Shown here: positions 53,289 through 62,605 of the stretch, piece by piece | Layout: each line of letters opens with the position of its first letter | How positions within the stretch are numbered: the first letter of the stretch is position 1 | From: Bacteroides intestinalis | GTDB lineage: Bacteria > Bacteroidota > Bacteroidia > Bacteroidales > Bacteroidaceae | Direction: 5' to 3' | DNA length: 64,000 bases | Assembly: GCF_902364365.1 (NCBI RefSeq) | Contig: NZ_CABJDN010000007.1 | Coordinates: forward strand, 62,001-126,000 | The notes under the pieces: generated by a model | What the model was told of the DNA's origin: nothing | The model's database searches: none | What the model saw: the letters and a program-made list of their open reading frames with translations, nothing else | Made by a program: the position numbers and the translations under genes

Positions 53289-56200
53289 CTAATTTATCCG
53301 GAATTCCAGTTCGGGACGATCATTTAAATAAGAGATTAACTCACGTCCTACCGAAAGTTTCACAGGCCGGGAAATCATGTCCACTACCGTCTTACTATCA
53401 GGATCACTCACTTTAAAATAGAGTTCCGTTGTACCCGGATTCCCTTTCATTAGTGCAGCAAGCTCCGTAACCAGAGCCTGGTTCAACACTGAAAGCGGTA
53501 TCAGGATAGTAATTTTAGAAATCAGTTTCTCTTTCACATCCGGAAGCAATTCCATAGAAGTAATCTTAACTTCCAACTCATCCTGCTTCCACTGTTTAGG
53601 TTGGCAACGAGCCTTAATGAAAAGGAAGGTACGTTCACCCAAATATCCCTGATAGGTTACCCAGTCATTACCAAAGAACGGAAGCTCAGCCGAACCGGAA
53701 TAGTCTTCAATCTTCGCAATGCCATAAGGATTACCATTTTTACTGATTCCCCGACGCACAGAAGTCACAATACCTCCCATCGTTATCTCTCGTCCGGCAA
53801 GTGCTGTTTTATCTTCCAGCTCAGCCATACGTGTATTGCATACATGCTGCAATACTACAGAATATTCATCCAGCGGATGAGCAGATAGATAAATGCCTAC
53901 CAGATCACGCTCCTTGTTCAACCGGTCCAGATCACTCCAGCGTTCAGCTTCAGGTATTTCGGGAGTAGCAATGTCCACTACATTATCTCCACCGAACAAA
54001 GAGTTGGCAGCCGCTGCCTGGTCTGCCTGATAACGGTTACCATAACGTACTAAAGTTTCCAGAAAAACCTCATTTTTGGAATTCACGGCAAAGTATTGTT
54101 CACGTTTCAATTCCGGAAACTCATCAAAGCCACCTGCCAAAGCAAGACATTCCAGATTCTTCTTATTACAAGCTGTCAGATTGACCCGCTGCACAAAATC
54201 GAATATACCTTTAAAAGGACCATTCTTCTCGCGCTCTTCCATGATATTCAGTACAGCGCCTTCGCCTACTCCCTTCACTGCACCAAGACCGAAACGGATA
54301 TTTCCTTCCGGGTTAACAGTAAACTTCAGATTACTCTCATTCACATCCGGACCAAGAACTTTGATGCCCATCGATTTACATTCATCCATCAATTTGGTGA
54401 TATCAGTAATGTTCGACAAACTTCGGCTCATCACAGCTGCCATATACTCTGCCGGATAGTTCGCTTTCAGATATGCAGTCTGATAAGCTACCCATGAATA
54501 GCATGTGGCATGAGATTTATTGAAAGCATAGGATGCAAATTTCTCCCAGTCTCCCCAGATTTTTTCAAGTACCTTCGGATCATGCCCATTCTTACGTCCG
54601 CCCTCGACAAATTTAGGTTTCATGTGATCCAGTTTGTCACGCAGCTTCTTACCCATCGCTTTACGCAGAGCATCGGACTCACCACGGGTGAAGTCCGCCA
54701 ACAAACGTGACAAAAGCATCACCTGTTCCTGATACACCGTAATACCATATGTATCCTTCAGATACTTCTCCATGACAGGAATATCGTACTCAATCGGCTT
54801 CCGCCCATGTTTACGGTCGATAAAATCCGGAATATAATCCATAGGCCCCGGACGATAAAGGGCATTCATTGCAATCAAGTCTTCAAAAGTAGAAGGCTGC
54901 AACTCACGCAGGTATTTCTGCATACCGGCAGATTCAAACTGGAATGTACCGATAGTACGCCCGTCACTATATAATTTATAAGTAACAGGATCGTCAATAG
55001 GCACCTTATCTATATTTAATGCCATTCCACGATGCAAACGCACATTTTCCACAGCCTCCTTGATGATTGATAATGTTTTCAATCCCAGGAAGTCCATCTT
55101 GATCAAACCTGTATCTTCAATTACCGAACCTTCATATTGGGTAACAAGCATCTTCTCACCCGTTTCCTTATCATCGGCAGTACTTACAGGTACCCAGTCA
55201 GTAATATCATCACGGCAGATAATCGTACCACAGGCATGCACACCGGTACCACGCACATTGCCTTCTAGCATCTTGGCATATTTCAGTGTATCGCGCACCA
55301 AAGGATCGGGAGAAGCTTCCGCTGCTTGCAGTTCAGGAACATAATCAATGGCATTCCGCAGATTCAACTTCTTATCGGGTATTTTATCAGGAACCAATTT
55401 AGCCAGACGGTCAGACTCAGAAAGAGGAAGTTTCTGCACACGGGCAACGTCTTTAATAGCAAGCTTGGTAGCCATTGTACCATAAGTAATGATATGCGCC
55501 ACTTTTTCCTGGCCGTACTTTTGCGTCACCCAACGAAGTACTTCTCCACGTCCATCATCATCAAAGTCGATATCGATATCAGGCAATGATATACGGTCGG
55601 GATTCAGGAAACGCTCAAACAGCAAGTCATATTTAATGGGATCGATTTTCGTTATCTGCAAACAATATGCTACCGCTGAACCGGCTGCCGATCCACGACC
55701 CGGACCTATCGAAACTCCCATATTACGCCCGGCAGCAATAAAGTCCTGTACAATGAGGAAGTATCCCGGAAAACCCATTGTCTTCATGATGTAAAGCTCA
55801 AACTTCAACCGTTCCATCACCTCATCAGACAGGGGATCTCCATAAAAAATCTTAGCACCGTCAAAAGTCAATTTAGCGAGATAATCCGCTTCCAGTTTGA
55901 TACGATATAACTTTTCATATCCGCCTAAACGTTTGATTTTAGCTTTGGCCGCATCCTCATCCAGCACTACATTACCATTTTCATCCTGAGTGAATTCATC
56001 AAATAAATCCTTCTCAGTATATTTCTGCCGATAGCCTTCTTCTGTTCCAAAGTCTTCAGGAATAGCAAAAGTAGGCATGATAGGTGCATGGTCAATGGAA
56101 TAGTATTCTACTTTATCCAGAATTTCAAGGGTATTGGACAAAGCCTCAGGAACATCTGCAAAGAGTTCATTCATCTCTGCCTTCGTCTTCATCCATTCCT

Positions 56201-57083
56201 GCTTGGTATAAAGCATACGATTCGGATCATCCAGATCTTTACCGGTACTCAAACAAATCAGCCGATCATGTGCCTCAGCATGTTCTTCATTCACAAAGTG
56301 AACGTCATTGGAACAAATGAGCTTAATATTATATTTTTTTGCAAACTCCATTAATTTGGCATTTGCCTTCTGCTGCAACGGATAAGCTTCATGGTTGGCA
56401 CGCGGTATAGTAGCCCGATGCCGTTGTAATTCCAGATAATAATCTTCACCGAAAAGATTTTTATACCAGCGTATGGCTTCCTCCGCATCTTCCAGCTGGT
56501 CATTTATAATCTTCTTAGGCACTTCACCACCAATACAAGCCGAACATACAATCAACCCTTCATGGTATTTTTCCAATTCGTTACGGTCGGTACGCGGACG
56601 CATATAGTAGCCCTTGGTCCAAGCCCTGGATACTAACTTAATCAGATTATGATAGCCTTTCTCGTTTTTCGCCAATACAATTAAGTGCCAACCGCTTTGG
56701 TCGGGCTTACCTTCTTTTTTATCCATAGTACGGCGAGCCACATACATCTCACAACCAATGATTGGTTTGAACAGCTTATTTTCAGCTTCCGCAATCTTCG
56801 CACGACAGTCAGCAAGTTCTGCTTCCTTATCATCGCAAGCAATCTCGCCGCTTTCAATACCGGCCATCCGTTTTTTAAGATCTTTGATCTCACCCTTCGG
56901 TCCGCTATTCTTTTTGTTAACGTAGTTAGTGAATTCCTTAATGCCGAACATGTTACCGTGGTCAGTCACGGCTATTCCCTTCATTCCATCCTTCATAGCC
57001 TTGTCCACCAACGCACTTACGCTGGCCTGACCATCGAGTAAGGAATACTGGGTATGAACGTGCAAATGAACAAAATCCTGCAT
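53289..57083 (-). CDS. dnaE: DNA polymerase III subunit alpha
   Basis: A 1264-aa replicative polymerase. The PHP domain leads (VHLHVHTQYSLLDG, residues 5-18), then the polymerase domain with the catalytic Asp triad region LPDIDIDFDDDGRGE (near 500), the palm and fingers, and a helix-hairpin-helix and OB-fold C-terminus (GGIVTSVRRGISKNGNPYGIAKIEDYSG, near 1100). It is longer than E. coli DnaE because of an insertion in the PHP region (about 55-90, charged and helical). Divergent from psd. It has the normal layout of a Bacteroidetes DnaE. Confidence 0.97.
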   Translation of the reverse strand: MQDFVHLHVHTQYSLLDGQASVSALVDKAMKDGMKGIAVTDHGNMFGIKEFTNYVNKKNSGPKGEIKDLKKRMAGIESGEIACDDKEAELADCRAKIAEAENKLFKPIIGCEMYVARRTMDKKEGKPDQSGWHLIVLAKNEKGYHNLIKLVSRAWTKGYYMRPRTDRNELEKYHEGLIVCSACIGGEVPKKIINDQLEDAEEAIRWYKNLFGEDYYLELQRHRATIPRANHEAYPLQQKANAKLMEFAKKYNIKLICSNDVHFVNEEHAEAHDRLICLSTGKDLDDPNRMLYTKQEWMKTKAEMNELFADVPEALSNTLEILDKVEYYSIDHAPIMPTFAIPEDFGTEEGYRQKYTEKDLFDEFTQDENGNVVLDEDAAKAKIKRLGGYEKLYRIKLEADYLAKLTFDGAKIFYGDPLSDEVMERLKFELYIMKTMGFPGYFLIVQDFIAAGRNMGVSIGPGRGSAAGSAVAYCLQITKIDPIKYDLLFERFLNPDRISLPDIDIDFDDDGRGEVLRWVTQKYGQEKVAHIITYGTMATKLAIKDVARVQKLPLSESDRLAKLVPDKIPDKKLNLRNAIDYVPELQAAEASPDPLVRDTLKYAKMLEGNVRGTGVHACGTIICRDDITDWVPVSTADDKETGEKMLVTQYEGSVIEDTGLIKMDFLGLKTLSIIKEAVENVRLHRGMALNIDKVPIDDPVTYKLYSDGRTIGTFQFESAGMQKYLRELQPSTFEDLIAMNALYRPGPMDYIPDFIDRKHGRKPIEYDIPVMEKYLKDTYGITVYQEQVMLLSRLLADFTRGESDALRKAMGKKLRDKLDHMKPKFVEGGRKNGHDPKVLEKIWGDWEKFASYAFNKSHATCYSWVAYQTAYLKANYPAEYMAAVMSRSLSNITDITKLMDECKSMGIKVLGPDVNESNLKFTVNPEGNIRFGLGAVKGVGEGAVLNIMEEREKNGPFKGIFDFVQRVNLTACNKKNLECLALAGGFDEFPELKREQYFAVNSKNEVFLETLVRYGNRYQADQAAAANSLFGGDNVVDIATPEIPEAERWSDLDRLNKERDLVGIYLSAHPLDEYSVVLQHVCNTRMAELEDKTALAGREITMGGIVTSVRRGISKNGNPYGIAKIEDYSGSAELPFFGNDWVTYQGYLGERTFLFIKARCQPKQWKQDELEVKITSMELLPDVKEKLISKITILIPLSVLNQALVTELAALMKGNPGTTELYFKVSDPDSKTVVDMISRPVKLSVGRELISYLNDRPELEFRIN

Positions 57084-57186
57084 AAATATCTCCTTTCAAT
57101 TAAGAGCATAAAAGTACAACCTATATAAGACCTAACAAAAATATTTCCCTAAAAGTTATCAACAGATGCATTTCTCTCTCCAAATG

Positions 57187-57218
57187 CTTGTTAGATTTTC
57201 AAAATAAGCCTATTTTTG
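57187..57218 (+). promoter_or_regulatory. psd promoter
   Basis: TATTTTTG at 57211-57218 is the -7 box; CTTG at 57187-57190, with a 20-base spacer, may be a weak -33 box. On the minus strand TACTTTTA near 57108 may serve dnaE. Confidence 0.5.
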
Positions 57219-57255
57219 CCGATAATTTGTATTCAAGAGAATAAAACAACATTAG

Positions 57256-57945
57256 ATGAGTCGACTAAAGAAGCTAAAAAAGATACGAATTCACCGCGAA
57301 GGGACACATACACTGGCCGGCAGCTTACTATTGCTATTGGCCGTCAATTCAGTCCTCTATTTTGGACTGGAATGCAAATTGCCATTCTATATCGTAGCGG
57401 TGGTCAGTATCGTCCTGTATGGAATGCTGGTGAATTTCTTCCGATGCCCTATTCGCCTATTTGGCCAGGAAGACACCGAAAAGATTGTGGTGGCACCTGC
57501 CGATGGCAAAATAGTAGTCATAGAAGAAGTGGAGGAAAACGAGTACTTTCACGACCGTCGTCTTATGATTTCTATTTTTATGAGCGTCATCAATGTACAT
57601 GCCAACTGGTATCCGGTAGACGGAACCGTAAAGAAGGTGGCACACCATAATGGTAAGTTTATGAAAGCCTGGCTGCCGAAAGCCAGTACCGACAACGAAC
57701 GCTCTACAGTGGTGATTGAAACTCCCGAAGGTGTAGAAGTAATGGCTCGTCAGATTGCCGGAGCTATGGCACGACGTATCGTCACTTATGCTGAACCCGG
57801 TGAAGACTGTTATATCGATGAACACATGGGCTTTATCAAGTTCGGATCTCGTGTAGATGTTTATCTCCCGTTGGGCACAGAAGTGTTTGTAAAAATGGGA
57901 CAAACCACCACAGGAAACCAGACCGTGATAGCCAAACTAAAATAA
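57256..57945 (+). CDS. psd: Phosphatidylserine decarboxylase
   Basis: A 229-aa short-form (archaeal-type) phosphatidylserine decarboxylase that makes phosphatidylethanolamine. N-terminal hydrophobic helices (about 15-60) anchor it to the membrane. The catalytic domain shows [34 protein letters not shown] spacing, and the self-cleavage site GFIKFGS near 196, where the Gly-Ser break creates the pyruvoyl group. pssA follows after 7 bases, so the two PE-synthesis steps share an operon. Confidence 0.95.
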   Translation: MSRLKKLKKIRIHREGTHTLAGSLLLLLAVNSVLYFGLECKLPFYIVAVVSIVLYGMLVNFFRCPIRLFGQEDTEKIVVAPADGKIVVIEEVEENEYFHDRRLMISIFMSVINVHANWYPVDGTVKKVAHHNGKFMKAWLPKASTDNERSTVVIETPEGVEVMARQIAGAMARRIVTYAEPGEDCYIDEHMGFIKFGSRVDVYLPLGTEVFVKMGQTTTGNQTVIAKLK

Positions 57946-57952
57946 CTAAGCA

Positions 57953-58651
57953 ATGGCTAACTGTATTACTCGCCATATCCCCAATACACTGACATGTCTG
58001 AATCTGTTCTCTGGCTGTATTGCATGTGTTATGGCATTCGAGTTCAAGTATGACTGGGCTCTGACTTTTATCATTATCAGTGCTGTATTCGACTTCCTCG
58101 ATGGAATGTCGGCGCGGGTATTGCATGCCCCTTCTCCCATTGGAAAAGAATTGGACTCCCTGGCGGACGATATCAGCTTTGGGTTAGTACCTTCAGTTAT
58201 CGTATTCTCCTTATTGCGTGAGACGACTTACCCCGGTTGGATGAGCAACTTTCAGGAATATGTTCCCTATTTTGCTTTTCTCATTGCCATATTTTCAGCA
58301 CTGCGTCTGGCTAAATTCAATATCGATGAACGCCAAACCAGCTCATTCATCGGACTGAATACTCCAGCCAATACATTGTTTTGGGCAGCAGCCGCTGCAC
58401 AATACCATGACTGGCTGATACAAGGCGGGATAGTTCTGTATGGATTACTAATCTGTATTGTATTATTCTCCCTGCTGCTGATTTCCGAATTTCCAATGTT
58501 TGCTTTCAAATTAAAGAACCTCTCTTGGGAAGAAAATAAAATCCGTTATTTGTTTTTGATAGTCAGTATTCCCCTACTTATTTTCGTAGGACTTGCAGCT
58601 GTCATAGGTTGGTACATCATTCTATGCTGGTTTGTTAGAAAGAAACTCTAA
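57953..58651 (+). CDS. pssA: CDP-diacylglycerol-serine O-phosphatidyltransferase
   Basis: A 232-aa membrane enzyme making phosphatidylserine from CDP-diacylglycerol and serine. The CDP-alcohol phosphotransferase motif DGxxAR(x8)GxxxDxxxD is present as DGMSARVLHAPSPIGKELDSLADD (about 46-69). About seven membrane helices. Its product is the substrate of psd just upstream. Confidence 0.95.
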   Translation: MANCITRHIPNTLTCLNLFSGCIACVMAFEFKYDWALTFIIISAVFDFLDGMSARVLHAPSPIGKELDSLADDISFGLVPSVIVFSLLRETTYPGWMSNFQEYVPYFAFLIAIFSALRLAKFNIDERQTSSFIGLNTPANTLFWAAAAAQYHDWLIQGGIVLYGLLICIVLFSLLLISEFPMFAFKLKNLSWEENKIRYLFLIVSIPLLIFVGLAAVIGWYIILCWFVRKKL

Positions 58652-58718
58652 ACAAATCTTTTGGCACAGTTGTTGTACTATCGTTCGTAAGACGAACAAT
58701 ATATAAAACGATTAGCCC

Positions 58719-59015
58719 ATGTTTCATATCTTAGGATTTATATTTATCATCATAGTCGTTATTCTGGTCATCGGACTCAGTATCATCGGCACCGTTCTCC
58801 GGACTATTTTCGGACTGGGAGGAAAGCGTCGTTCTTCCTCCGGCACTTATCAATCCGGTCAAAGCTATTCTTACTCAGGTGGCCAGCAACAAAACACTTC
58901 CTCTCAAACTGACGAAGAAACCACCTCTGAAGGGAATAATATTCATAGAAAACACAAAAAACTCTTCTCTAAAGATGAAGGAGAGTATGTGGATTTTGAA
59001 GAAATTAAAGAATAA
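58719..59015 (+). CDS. DUF4834 family protein
   Basis: A 98-aa protein with a single N-terminal membrane helix (about 3-25), a low-complexity Ser/Gly/Gln/Tyr stretch (SYSYSGGQQQNTSSQT) and a charged C-terminus (KHKKLFSKDEGEYVDFEEIKE). It matches DUF4834, found beside pssA/psd in Bacteroidales. Function unknown. Its stop abuts the stop of the minus-strand 59-aa gene. Confidence 0.85.
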   Translation: MFHILGFIFIIIVVILVIGLSIIGTVLRTIFGLGGKRRSSSGTYQSGQSYSYSGGQQQNTSSQTDEETTSEGNNIHRKHKKLFSKDEGEYVDFEEIKE

Positions 59016-59195
59016 TCAGACTTTAGCCATACCGGTAAGGATGTATTTACCTTTCAATTTATGCTCTTTCATATAAATTTGAACCTCCATCCGGCAGGCT
59101 GACACCAAGGCATGTCCCGTCAATCTTTCATTCATAGCTTTAATAAATGAATACTCTGTGTCGTCGTGTATAAAAGATATGCGATGATATTCCAT
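59016..59195 (-). CDS. 59-aa conserved-looking small protein
   Basis: A complete small minus-strand gene, MEYHRISFIHDDTEYSF to LKGKYILTGMAKV, with ordinary Bacteroides codon use. Its stop begins at the base right after the DUF4834 stop. Predicted beta-alpha-beta with a helix around KAMNERLTGHALVSACRMEV. No family recognised. It is short enough to be missed by automatic callers with a 60-aa cut-off. Confidence 0.65.
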   Translation of the reverse strand: MEYHRISFIHDDTEYSFIKAMNERLTGHALVSACRMEVQIYMKEHKLKGKYILTGMAKV

Positions 59196-59274
59196 TATTA
59201 TAATGTATTTAAGTATCTGTTAAGCCTCCAAATATACGGATAAAATACGTAGTAAAATTAAAAAAGGAATATAA

Positions 59275-59421
59275 AAAGAGAATCCCGGCAAAGAAGTCCT
59301 CTGCCAGGATTAACTCAAACTTTCATTATTTTACTGCCTAACCAGTCTACCTTCGATTACCTCTCCTTACAATCCGTCCATATAGCTACAAATGTAAGTG
59401 AACTTGGTGAGGGCAAAAGTA
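59275..59421 (-). ncRNA. Candidate non-coding RNA
   Basis: Minus-strand TACTTTTG (complement of 59414-59421) could start an RNA near 59407. About 100 bases downstream is an imperfect 13-bp hairpin (59281-59311, AATCC..GGCA / TGCC.GGATT), then T-rich sequence, an intrinsic-terminator layout. No open frame of note lies between. No family recognised. The hairpin could instead end the tadA transcript. Confidence 0.35.
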
Positions 59422-59520
59422 TACAGAAAGAGCAGAATATGATTTCTAAAAATGATATTTCTAAAAGAAAAAGACAATCAACTAAACAACAACAACTTAC
59501 TATTGCTATTTCAAAAGTAT

Positions 59521-59551
59521 TTTGACGATTTCATATTCTTTTTGACGATTT
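59521..59551. repeat. Direct repeat TTTGACGATTT, 20-bp spacing
   Basis: TTTGACGATTT at 59521-59531 and 59541-59551, exactly 20 bases apart, in the 415-base gap between the 59-aa gene and tadA. The spacing is near two helical turns and would suit a dimeric DNA-binding protein. The rest of the gap is A+T-rich with only the RNA candidate. Confidence 0.5.
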
Positions 59552-59612
59552 GTTATCGTGTAAAATGGAGATAATAATAAGTAAATGAAAGCATAATTTA
59601 ATTTTTCAGACT

Positions 59613-60050
59613 TCAACGCCGTTTTGCAGCAAAGAAATCTTTCATCAAGGCAGCACAATCATCAGCAAGAATCCCTTTCACAACTACCGTTTTCGGATGT
59701 AATGCCTGTGGTGCATAACGCTGATATCCACGCTTTTCATCTTCAGCACCAAATACAAGCCGCCCCATCTGCGCCCAGGCTATTGCACCGGCACACATGA
59801 CACAAGGTTCAACCGTAACATAAAGAGTACATTCATTCAGATATTTTCCGCCAAGGGTAGAAGCAGCAGCAGTAATTGCTTGCATTTCAGCATGGGCTGT
59901 CACGTCTGTCAATGTTTCTGTCAGGTTATGGGCACGTGCTATAATACGCTCTTTGCAAACAACAATCGCCCCAACAGGCACCTCTCCTCTTTCTGCCGCC
60001 TTACGTGCTTCTGCAAGTGCTTGCTTCATATAAAAGTTATCGTCCACCAC
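59613..60050 (-). CDS. tadA: tRNA adenosine(34) deaminase
   Basis: A 145-aa zinc deaminase that converts A34 to inosine in tRNA-Arg(ACG). The zinc motif is HAEMQAI (catalytic Glu, near 54) with PCVMCAG (near 83). The GEVPVGAIVV N-terminal block is typical. Normal length. It follows the 77-aa gene by 30 bases on the same strand. Confidence 0.95.
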   Translation of the reverse strand: MVDDNFYMKQALAEARKAAERGEVPVGAIVVCKERIIARAHNLTETLTDVTAHAEMQAITAAASTLGGKYLNECTLYVTVEPCVMCAGAIAWAQMGRLVFGAEDEKRGYQRYAPQALHPKTVVVKGILADDCAALMKDFFAAKRR

Positions 60051-60079
60051 CCTTTTACCTTTAATTTTTAATTTTCAGT

Positions 60080-60313
60080 TTATCTACGCATATCATGTTC
60101 TCCAAAAAGAGTCGGATAATCTTCTTCCATATTTTTATGGATAAACATGAGAATAGTCTCCCGAAGCCAGCGTGATTTATTCGTTATCTTGTACTTCTCC
60201 AGATAACGGTCTACAATCCGCAGCTCTTCCTCGCTCATCAGACATACGATGCGCTGTTCACGTTTCGGCTCTTCGGGTGTTGCTTTCGCACACGTTTTAT
60301 CTCTCTTTCTCAT
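60080..60313 (-). CDS. Ribbon-helix-helix-like small protein
   Basis: A 77-aa basic protein. QRIVCLMSEEELRIVDRYLEKYKITNKSRWLRETILMFIHKNM has the strand-helix-helix pattern of ribbon-helix-helix DNA-binding proteins. A minus-strand -7 box TAATTTTG (complement of 60323-60330) lies just upstream. Probably cotranscribed with tadA. Whether it binds DNA is inference. Confidence 0.65.
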   Translation of the reverse strand: MRKRDKTCAKATPEEPKREQRIVCLMSEEELRIVDRYLEKYKITNKSRWLRETILMFIHKNMEEDYPTLFGEHDMRR

Positions 60314-60363
60314 ATTTACTGCAAAATTAGTTTTACTTCTGTAAATACAAAGCAGAAAAAACG

Positions 60364-60371
60364 TATTTTTG
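60364..60371 (+). promoter_or_regulatory. yraN promoter -7 element
   Basis: TATTTTTG, 35 bases before the yraN ATG, in a 92-base divergent gap shared with the 77-aa gene. Confidence 0.5.
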
Positions 60372-60405
60372 CATAGAAACAGCTAAAATAGGGATAAATA
60401 CAGGT

Positions 60406-60771
60406 ATGGCAGCACACAATACCCTTGGAAAAGATGGAGAAGACACCGCAGTAGCGTATCTGGAACGCAATGGATATGTCATTCGCCACCGTAATTGGCG
60501 CAAAAACCATCTGGAACTGGACATTGTGGCAGTCAAAGATGAATTGCTGATTGTAGTGGAAGTAAAGACACGAAGCAATACGGAATACATCGAACCGCAA
60601 GATGCCGTTAATTGGCAGAAAATACGCCACATTGTAGTGGCTGCCGATGCATATATCAAGCATTTCAGTATAGATATTCCTGTTCGTTTTGATATTATCA
60701 CCGCGGTCGGCAAAGCTGGAGCATTTGAAATAGAACATATTAAGGATGCATTTTATCCGCCAATGTTCTGA
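60406..60771 (+). CDS. yraN: YraN family (UPF0102) endonuclease-like protein
   Basis: A 121-aa protein of the UPF0102 family with a PD-(D/E)XK-like fold (HNTLGKDGEDTAVAYLERNGY; NWRKNHLELDIVAVKDELLIVVEVKTR, giving E, D and ExK). The role in cells is not settled, though homologues are implicated in DNA repair or uptake. Length is normal. The next gene begins 19 bases later. Confidence 0.92.
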   Translation: MAAHNTLGKDGEDTAVAYLERNGYVIRHRNWRKNHLELDIVAVKDELLIVVEVKTRSNTEYIEPQDAVNWQKIRHIVVAADAYIKHFSIDIPVRFDIITAVGKAGAFEIEHIKDAFYPPMF

Positions 60772-60789
60772 ATTATAAATTGCAGTAAA

Positions 60790-62229
60790 ATGAATATAAA
60801 CGAACTCATAGCCCAACCGGAAGGACGACGTCTGGAATTCAAAGGTGAACTTCCTACAAATTCGGATATAGCCAAAACCATTGTAGCTTTTGCCAACGAT
60901 GCCGGTGGAGATATCTATATAGGGATTAATGATAAGCCACGTCAAATCATTGGATTACCAGAAAATGAATTAACTCAGATAGAGGAACAAATCAGTAATA
61001 TGATATATGATAGATGTTATCCTACTATTCTACCAGAAGTTTCATTCCTTTCTGTAGAAGAAAAGCATCTTATTCGTATTTGCATATATCGGGGCAGCAT
61101 GCCTCCTTACTATCTGAAAGAGAAAGGAAAATTGAAAGGCACATATATCCGTGTAGGTTCTACTAATAAATTAGCAGATGAATCTATCATTGCATCATTA
61201 GAACGTAAACGCAGAAATATATCTTTTGATAGTGAAATTATTATGGATAAGCCTGCAAGCAGTTTGATCATTGATGGTTTCAAAGAACTGTATAAGGAAA
61301 AAACTGAAGAAGAAATAAATCTGCAAGTTTTAAGGAAGCTTGAATTAATAAAATTAGAACAAGATAAAGAATACCCCACCAATGCGCTCATTCTTTTTTC
61401 AGACGATTCATTACGTAAATCATTTTTTCCTAATGCCAAAATAGAATGCGCACGTTTTAAAGGGATAGGAACAGAAGAATTTATCGATCAAAAAAGCATT
61501 TCTACTCATATAGGCTTGCAAGCTGAAGAAGCGTATAACTTTGTTCTGCGACACATCAACAAAAGTGCTACAGTCGAAGGCATATATACTGTATCTCGTT
61601 GGGAATATCCAGTCAAAGCTATTCGTGAAATCATCCGTAATGCTGTAGTTCATCGTGACTATTCATTAACAGGTAAAGACATCAAAGTGGCTATATACGA
61701 TGACATGATTGAAATCAGTAGTCCCGGTTTATTACCGCCATCTATTGATTATTCCGCAATGGAAAGTCGTCAGTCGGATGCACGTAATAAAGTCATTGCT
61801 CCCGTATTCAAGCGCATAGGAATCATTGATCAGTGGGGAAATGGCCTTAAGCTTGTTGCCCAAGAATTGAGGGAATACCCTGAAATAGAATTGAAGTGGA
61901 GAGAAGTCGGCCTGTCTTTTCAAGTACAATTTATAAAGAAAAACTATAAAACTATCCCCACAAATGTCGGTAACAATGTCGGTGATGTCGGTGATGTCGG
62001 TGATAATGTCGGTGATGTCGGCAATATTGATAACAATATCAGCTATAATAAATTGAAAGTCATACAATTGATCTTACATAATCCGAATATCACAACTAAG
62101 GAAATAGCTGAAACCTTAGGAATTAGCACACGCCAGTGTGAACGTATCATCGCAAAACTTAAACAATCCGGAAAATTATTACGCAAAGGTTCTGCAAGAA
62201 CCGGTTACTGGGAGATTAATAACAATTAA
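60790..62229 (+). CDS. AlbA_2 / Schlafen-type ATP-binding protein with winged helix
   Basis: A 479-aa protein. The N-terminal AlbA_2 (Schlafen AAA-type) domain (about 10-125; EGRRLEFKGELP, FANDAGGDIYIGI) is followed by a GHKL-like ATP-binding domain (about 270-385; EIIRNAVVHRDYS, DDMIEISSPGLLP, IDQWGNGLK) and a C-terminal winged helix-turn-helix (about 425-475; NPNITTKEIAETLGISTRQCERIIAKLK). Residues 392-416 are a Val-Gly-Asp/Asn repeat linker. Such proteins are ATP-dependent regulators of unknown target. It splits yraN from mmcQ-birA, which suggests a recent insertion. Confidence 0.88.
   Translation: MNINELIAQPEGRRLEFKGELPTNSDIAKTIVAFANDAGGDIYIGINDKPRQIIGLPENELTQIEEQISNMIYDRCYPTILPEVSFLSVEEKHLIRICIYRGSMPPYYLKEKGKLKGTYIRVGSTNKLADESIIASLERKRRNISFDSEIIMDKPASSLIIDGFKELYKEKTEEEINLQVLRKLELIKLEQDKEYPTNALILFSDDSLRKSFFPNAKIECARFKGIGTEEFIDQKSISTHIGLQAEEAYNFVLRHINKSATVEGIYTVSRWEYPVKAIREIIRNAVVHRDYSLTGKDIKVAIYDDMIEISSPGLLPPSIDYSAMESRQSDARNKVIAPVFKRIGIIDQWGNGLKLVAQELREYPEIELKWREVGLSFQVQFIKKNYKTIPTNVGNNVGDVGDVGDNVGDVGNIDNNISYNKLKVIQLILHNPNITTKEIAETLGISTRQCERIIAKLKQSGKLLRKGSARTGYWEINNN
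61963..62020 (+). repeat. In-frame 9-base repeats (GGTGATGTC type)
   Basis: Six or so units of a 9- to 12-base repeat coding for VGD/VGN steps inside the linker of the AlbA_2 protein. All changes are multiples of three, so length changes would not break the frame. Confidence 0.8.
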
Positions 62230-62247
62230 AAATATCTGGAAGTTATT

Positions 62248-62604
62248 ATGGATATAGAAACTGCCCGCGAATACTGCTTAGCCAAGAAAGCAGTCACAGA
62301 ATGCCTTCCATTCGATGAGTATTCACTTGTAATGAAAGTTATGGATAAAATGTTCGTACTGATTGATCTGGAGTCCTCCAACAAAATTTGCATGAAGTGT
62401 GACCCTGAGTATGCCATAGAGTTGCGCGAACGTTACTCAGCCATCGAAGGCGCCTATCATTTTAATAAGAAATACTGGAATCAGGTTTTTCTTAATGGAG
62501 ATGCAGACGATAAGTTGATAAAGAGTCTCATTGACCATGCTTATGAGGAAGTCTTAAAGAAGTTCACCAAGAAAATGCGTGCCGAATATGAAGCCTTACC
62601 CTGA
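62248..62604 (+). CDS. MmcQ/YjbR family DNA-binding-like protein
   Basis: A 118-aa protein of the MmcQ/YjbR family (CyaY-like fold). MDIETAREYCLAKKAVTECLPFDE is the typical N-terminus and KYWNQVFLNGDADDKLIKSLIDHAYEEVLKK the C-terminal half. The family binds DNA in some reports; the role is unclear. It lies 18 bases after the AlbA_2 gene and slightly before, or overlapping, birA. Confidence 0.9.
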   Translation: MDIETAREYCLAKKAVTECLPFDEYSLVMKVMDKMFVLIDLESSNKICMKCDPEYAIELRERYSAIEGAYHFNKKYWNQVFLNGDADDKLIKSLIDHAYEEVLKKFTKKMRAEYEALP

Positions 62605-62605
62605 C

